Of a stretch of DNA of 64,000 nucleotides, positions 62,460 to 64,000 are shown one piece after another; within the stretch, counting starts at the first letter, position 1; each line of letters starts with the position of its first letter. This DNA comes from Sphingopyxis sp. JAI128 (lineage in GTDB: Bacteria > Pseudomonadota > Alphaproteobacteria > Sphingomonadales > Sphingomonadaceae), in assembly GCF_014207235.1 (NCBI RefSeq), contig NZ_JACHDA010000007.1:1-64000 (forward strand), written 5' to 3'. Position numbers and translations under genes: made by a program. The notes under the pieces are model-generated. The model was not told the DNA's origin and made no database searches. It saw only the letters and a list, made by a program, of their open reading frames with translations.

Positions 62460-62855
62460 TCAGCGCCGGCGCGGCTCGGCATAGCTGACGACTTCATATT
62501 CGATGCCGTCGGGATCGAAGAAATAGAAGCGGCGGCCGGGTTCGTAATCGCCATGGTTGAAGGGCGTCAGGCCCACGGCTTTTACGCGCATCTCGATCGT
62601 GTCGAGATCGTCGACCTGCACCCCGACATGGTTGAGCGGCTCGCCCTTCGGATAGCGGGCGTCCCGATGCTCGCCGTCGGGGACGGTGTAGAGCGCGACA
62701 TAGGCGGAATCGCTGCCGAGGTGGATCGTGCGCCCGCCGTCGCGCGCGGGGCCGCGCCAGCGTTCGTGCCAGCCAAAGATCGCCGAGAGGATTCCGGCGG
62801 TGCGATCGGGGTCGCTGACCGTCAGATTCACATGCTCGATGAAGGGATGCGTCAC
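62460..62855 (-). CDS. VOC-family (glyoxalase-like) protein
   Basis: A 131-residue protein with two beta-alpha-beta-beta-beta modules: FIEHVNLTVSDPDRTAGILSAIFGW and PLNHVGVQVDDLDTIEMRVKA, ending FFDPDGIEYEVV. It has metal-ligand histidines and glutamate. Substrate unknown. Confidence 0.85.
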   Translation of the reverse strand: MTHPFIEHVNLTVSDPDRTAGILSAIFGWHERWRGPARDGGRTIHLGSDSAYVALYTVPDGEHRDARYPKGEPLNHVGVQVDDLDTIEMRVKAVGLTPFNHGDYEPGRRFYFFDPDGIEYEVVSYAEPRRR

Positions 62856-62938
62856 CTTGTTTCTCCTGATTCGCGTTGACGCGCGGTTTATGAAAGCTCA
62901 AGTCAGGTAGAGGTCAAGCGCAAGCAGGAGCGAAGACG

Positions 62939-63409
62939 ATGCATCGGACCGACCTGATCGCGATCGGCGAACTCGCGGCGCGAACGGGCGTCGCGGTGTC
63001 GGCGATCCGTTTCTATGAGGCGAAGGGGCTGGTCGAGGCCTTGCGCACGCGCGGCGGGCAGCGGCGCTTCCTGCGCGCCGACATACGGCGCGTGTCATTC
63101 ATCCTGATCGCGCAGCAACTAGGGCTCAGCCTTGAGGAGATCGCCGCCGAACTGGCGCGGTTGCCCGCCGGCCGAACGCCGAACGGCGCCGACTGGACGC
63201 GGATCAGCACGGGCCTGCGGGTGCGGATCGATGGTCAGATCGCGGCGCTTGAATGCACGCGCGAACTGCTCGACAATTGCATCGGCTGCGGCTGCCTTTC
63301 CCTCAAGAAATGCGGGCTGTATAATTGCGGCGACAAAGCGGCGCAGCGCGGGGCGGGGCCGCGTTATGTGCTGGGCGACCGGGCGGCAGAGATTGCAGAG
63401 GTGGGATGA
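62939..63409 (+). CDS. soxR: Redox-sensing regulator SoxR
   Basis: A 156-residue MerR-family protein. The helix-turn-helix AIGELAARTGVAVSAIRFYEAKGLVEALRTRGGQRRF is followed by the [2Fe-2S] site CIGCGCLSLKKC, the SoxR C-x2-C-x-C-x5-C pattern. It senses redox-active compounds. The neighbouring VOC and PPOX genes are divergent and could be its targets. Confidence 0.9.
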   Translation: MHRTDLIAIGELAARTGVAVSAIRFYEAKGLVEALRTRGGQRRFLRADIRRVSFILIAQQLGLSLEEIAAELARLPAGRTPNGADWTRISTGLRVRIDGQIAALECTRELLDNCIGCGCLSLKKCGLYNCGDKAAQRGAGPRYVLGDRAAEIAEVG

Positions 63410-63415
63410 GTAGAG

Positions 63416-63532
63416 TGTCGGCTTTGGGGTGGGGAGCCGTCACAGTCAGCCCCCCCCTCGTCACTCCGGACTTGATCCGGGGTCCATGACTTCGACGCCG
63501 CGACGGATCCCGGATCAAGTCCCAGATGACGA
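63416..63532 (+). repeat. Extended REP-like element, copy 3
   Basis: Same arm (CTTTGGGGTGGGGAGCCGTC) and core palindromes as 281-403, with one arm damaged (AAGTCCCAGATGACG). It directly abuts copy B of the hairpin-rich repeat. Confidence 0.85.
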
Positions 63533-63708
63533 TGAAATAAAGGATCGCGATTATTCGTCAGCGACCTCAAATCCTCCCTGTCGCGCAGCGATGGGGAGGG
63601 GGACCGCTCCGAAGCGAGGGGTAGAGGGGCCGCAGCGCCGCGCCATTTGCCCCTCCGTCAGCGCTTCGCGCTGCCACCTCCCCATGGCTTCGCCACAGGG
63701 AGGATCTT
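63533..63708 (-). repeat. Hairpin-rich repeat, inverted copy B
   Basis: Reverse complement of the 60209-60372 repeat; starts TGAAATAAAGGATCGCGA, then AGCGACCTCAAATCCTCCCT, and ends CCACAGGGAGGATCTT. The tail of about 48 bases differs from copy A at about one position. Confidence 0.85.
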
Positions 63709-63738
63709 ATGACAACTACCGGTCGTTCTCAGCCTTTC

Positions 63739-63829
63739 GTCACCCCAGACATGATCCGGGGTCGATCCGCCCTATCCCGCGCGCGCTGAGCAAGCGGTCT
63801 TGGATCCCGGTTCAAGTTCGGGATGACGA
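63739..63829 (+). repeat. REP-like element, copy 4
   Basis: CACCCCAGACATGATCCGGG and GGATCCCGGTTCAAGTTCGG arms with GTCA/TGACGAG ends. No gene in the rest of 63410-63869. Confidence 0.78.
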
Positions 63830-63869
63830 GCGTACAGGCTTGCAATCGCCCGCTTCCGCGCGTTTCTTC

Positions 63870-64000
63870 TCAAACCCCGCTCAGTTTCTCGATCTCCGGC
63901 GCCCCCGCCAGGCACGGACCCAGTTTCGCGCCCAGGCTGCGAAAATGATCCGACGCGCGATGGGCTTCAACTGCCGCCTCGTCGTCATAACATTCCAGCA
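63870..64000 (-). CDS. Antibiotic biosynthesis monooxygenase-like protein (C-terminal part, cut by window end)
   Basis: Stop at 63870; the last 43 residues read LECYDDEAAVEAHRASDHFR then LGAKLGPCLAGAPEIEKLSG and V. The H-R-x-S-D-H-F pattern is typical of YgiN/ABM-type quinol monooxygenases. The start lies outside the window. Confidence 0.7.
   Translation of the reverse strand, partial: LECYDDEAAVEAHRASDHFRSLGAKLGPCLAGAPEIEKLSGV

Overview
The window looks like chromosome from a GC-rich alphaproteobacterium of the Sphingomonadaceae, most likely Sphingopyxis or a close relative. The reasons are an orphan CtrA with a CtrA box, a gene transfer agent (GTA) cluster of the alphaproteobacterial type, TIM-barrel/DUF2460/DUF2163/gp14/gp15 tail genes, a proline-rich OmpA, and REP-like interspersed palindromes. 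This taxonomic call is inference from gene content only. I see no rRNA, tRNA or CRISPR array.

Layout. 0.5-6.8 kb: an atypical LuxR-type regulator facing away from a four-gene chaperone-usher fimbrial operon. 7.0-10.6 kb: a YdeP/FdhF-type molybdoenzyme converging on fdhD-mobA, which supply its cofactor. 11-33.9 kb: mostly housekeeping genes (ferredoxin reductase, acyltransferase, peptidases, EVE, PilZ, ArfB, pseudouridine synthase, azoreductase-pirin-LysR stress module, CtrA, free Met sulfoxide reductase, two S9 peptidases, prolyl aminopeptidase, LytTR regulator) plus a decayed oxidoreductase.

34.1-37.4 kb: a 3.3-kb IS1595-family transposon. It has 23-bp imperfect terminal inverted repeats, a 10-bp direct repeat on both sides, one transposase and three passenger genes (a DUF3800 protein, a 51-residue partner on the other strand, and an unrecognised 324-residue protein).

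37.5-54.4 kb: a nearly complete GTA cluster: TerS, TerL, portal, gp3.5, protease, capsid, fibre genes, connector, tail terminator, tail tube, gp10, chaperone, short tape measure, gp12-gp15 and a DUF2793 protein. It has no integrase, repressor, replication or lysis genes. Several non-GTA items are inserted: a 114-residue gene, REP elements, an antisense exported protein and a peptidase-S74 fibre gene. The transposon sits immediately upstream of the first gene, in what should be the GTA promoter/leader. A terminator-like hairpin abuts the first ribosome binding site and another follows the capsid gene, which fits control by anti-termination.

54.5-64 kb: OmpA with a 19-proline linker, ExbD, DUF1993, an ABC exporter, PHA depolymerase, then a 3-kb block (YkvA, dipeptide epimerase-like, PPOX, VOC, SoxR) framed by two inverted copies of a roughly 165-175 bp hairpin-rich repeat.

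The strongest leads are the transposon in the GTA leader with its passenger genes, the repeated ACC-N5-GGT/TTGACA motif on both sides of the transposase, and the two hairpins at control points of the GTA operon. CtrA, a known regulator of GTAs in this class, is encoded 13 kb away with a perfect CtrA box of its own.
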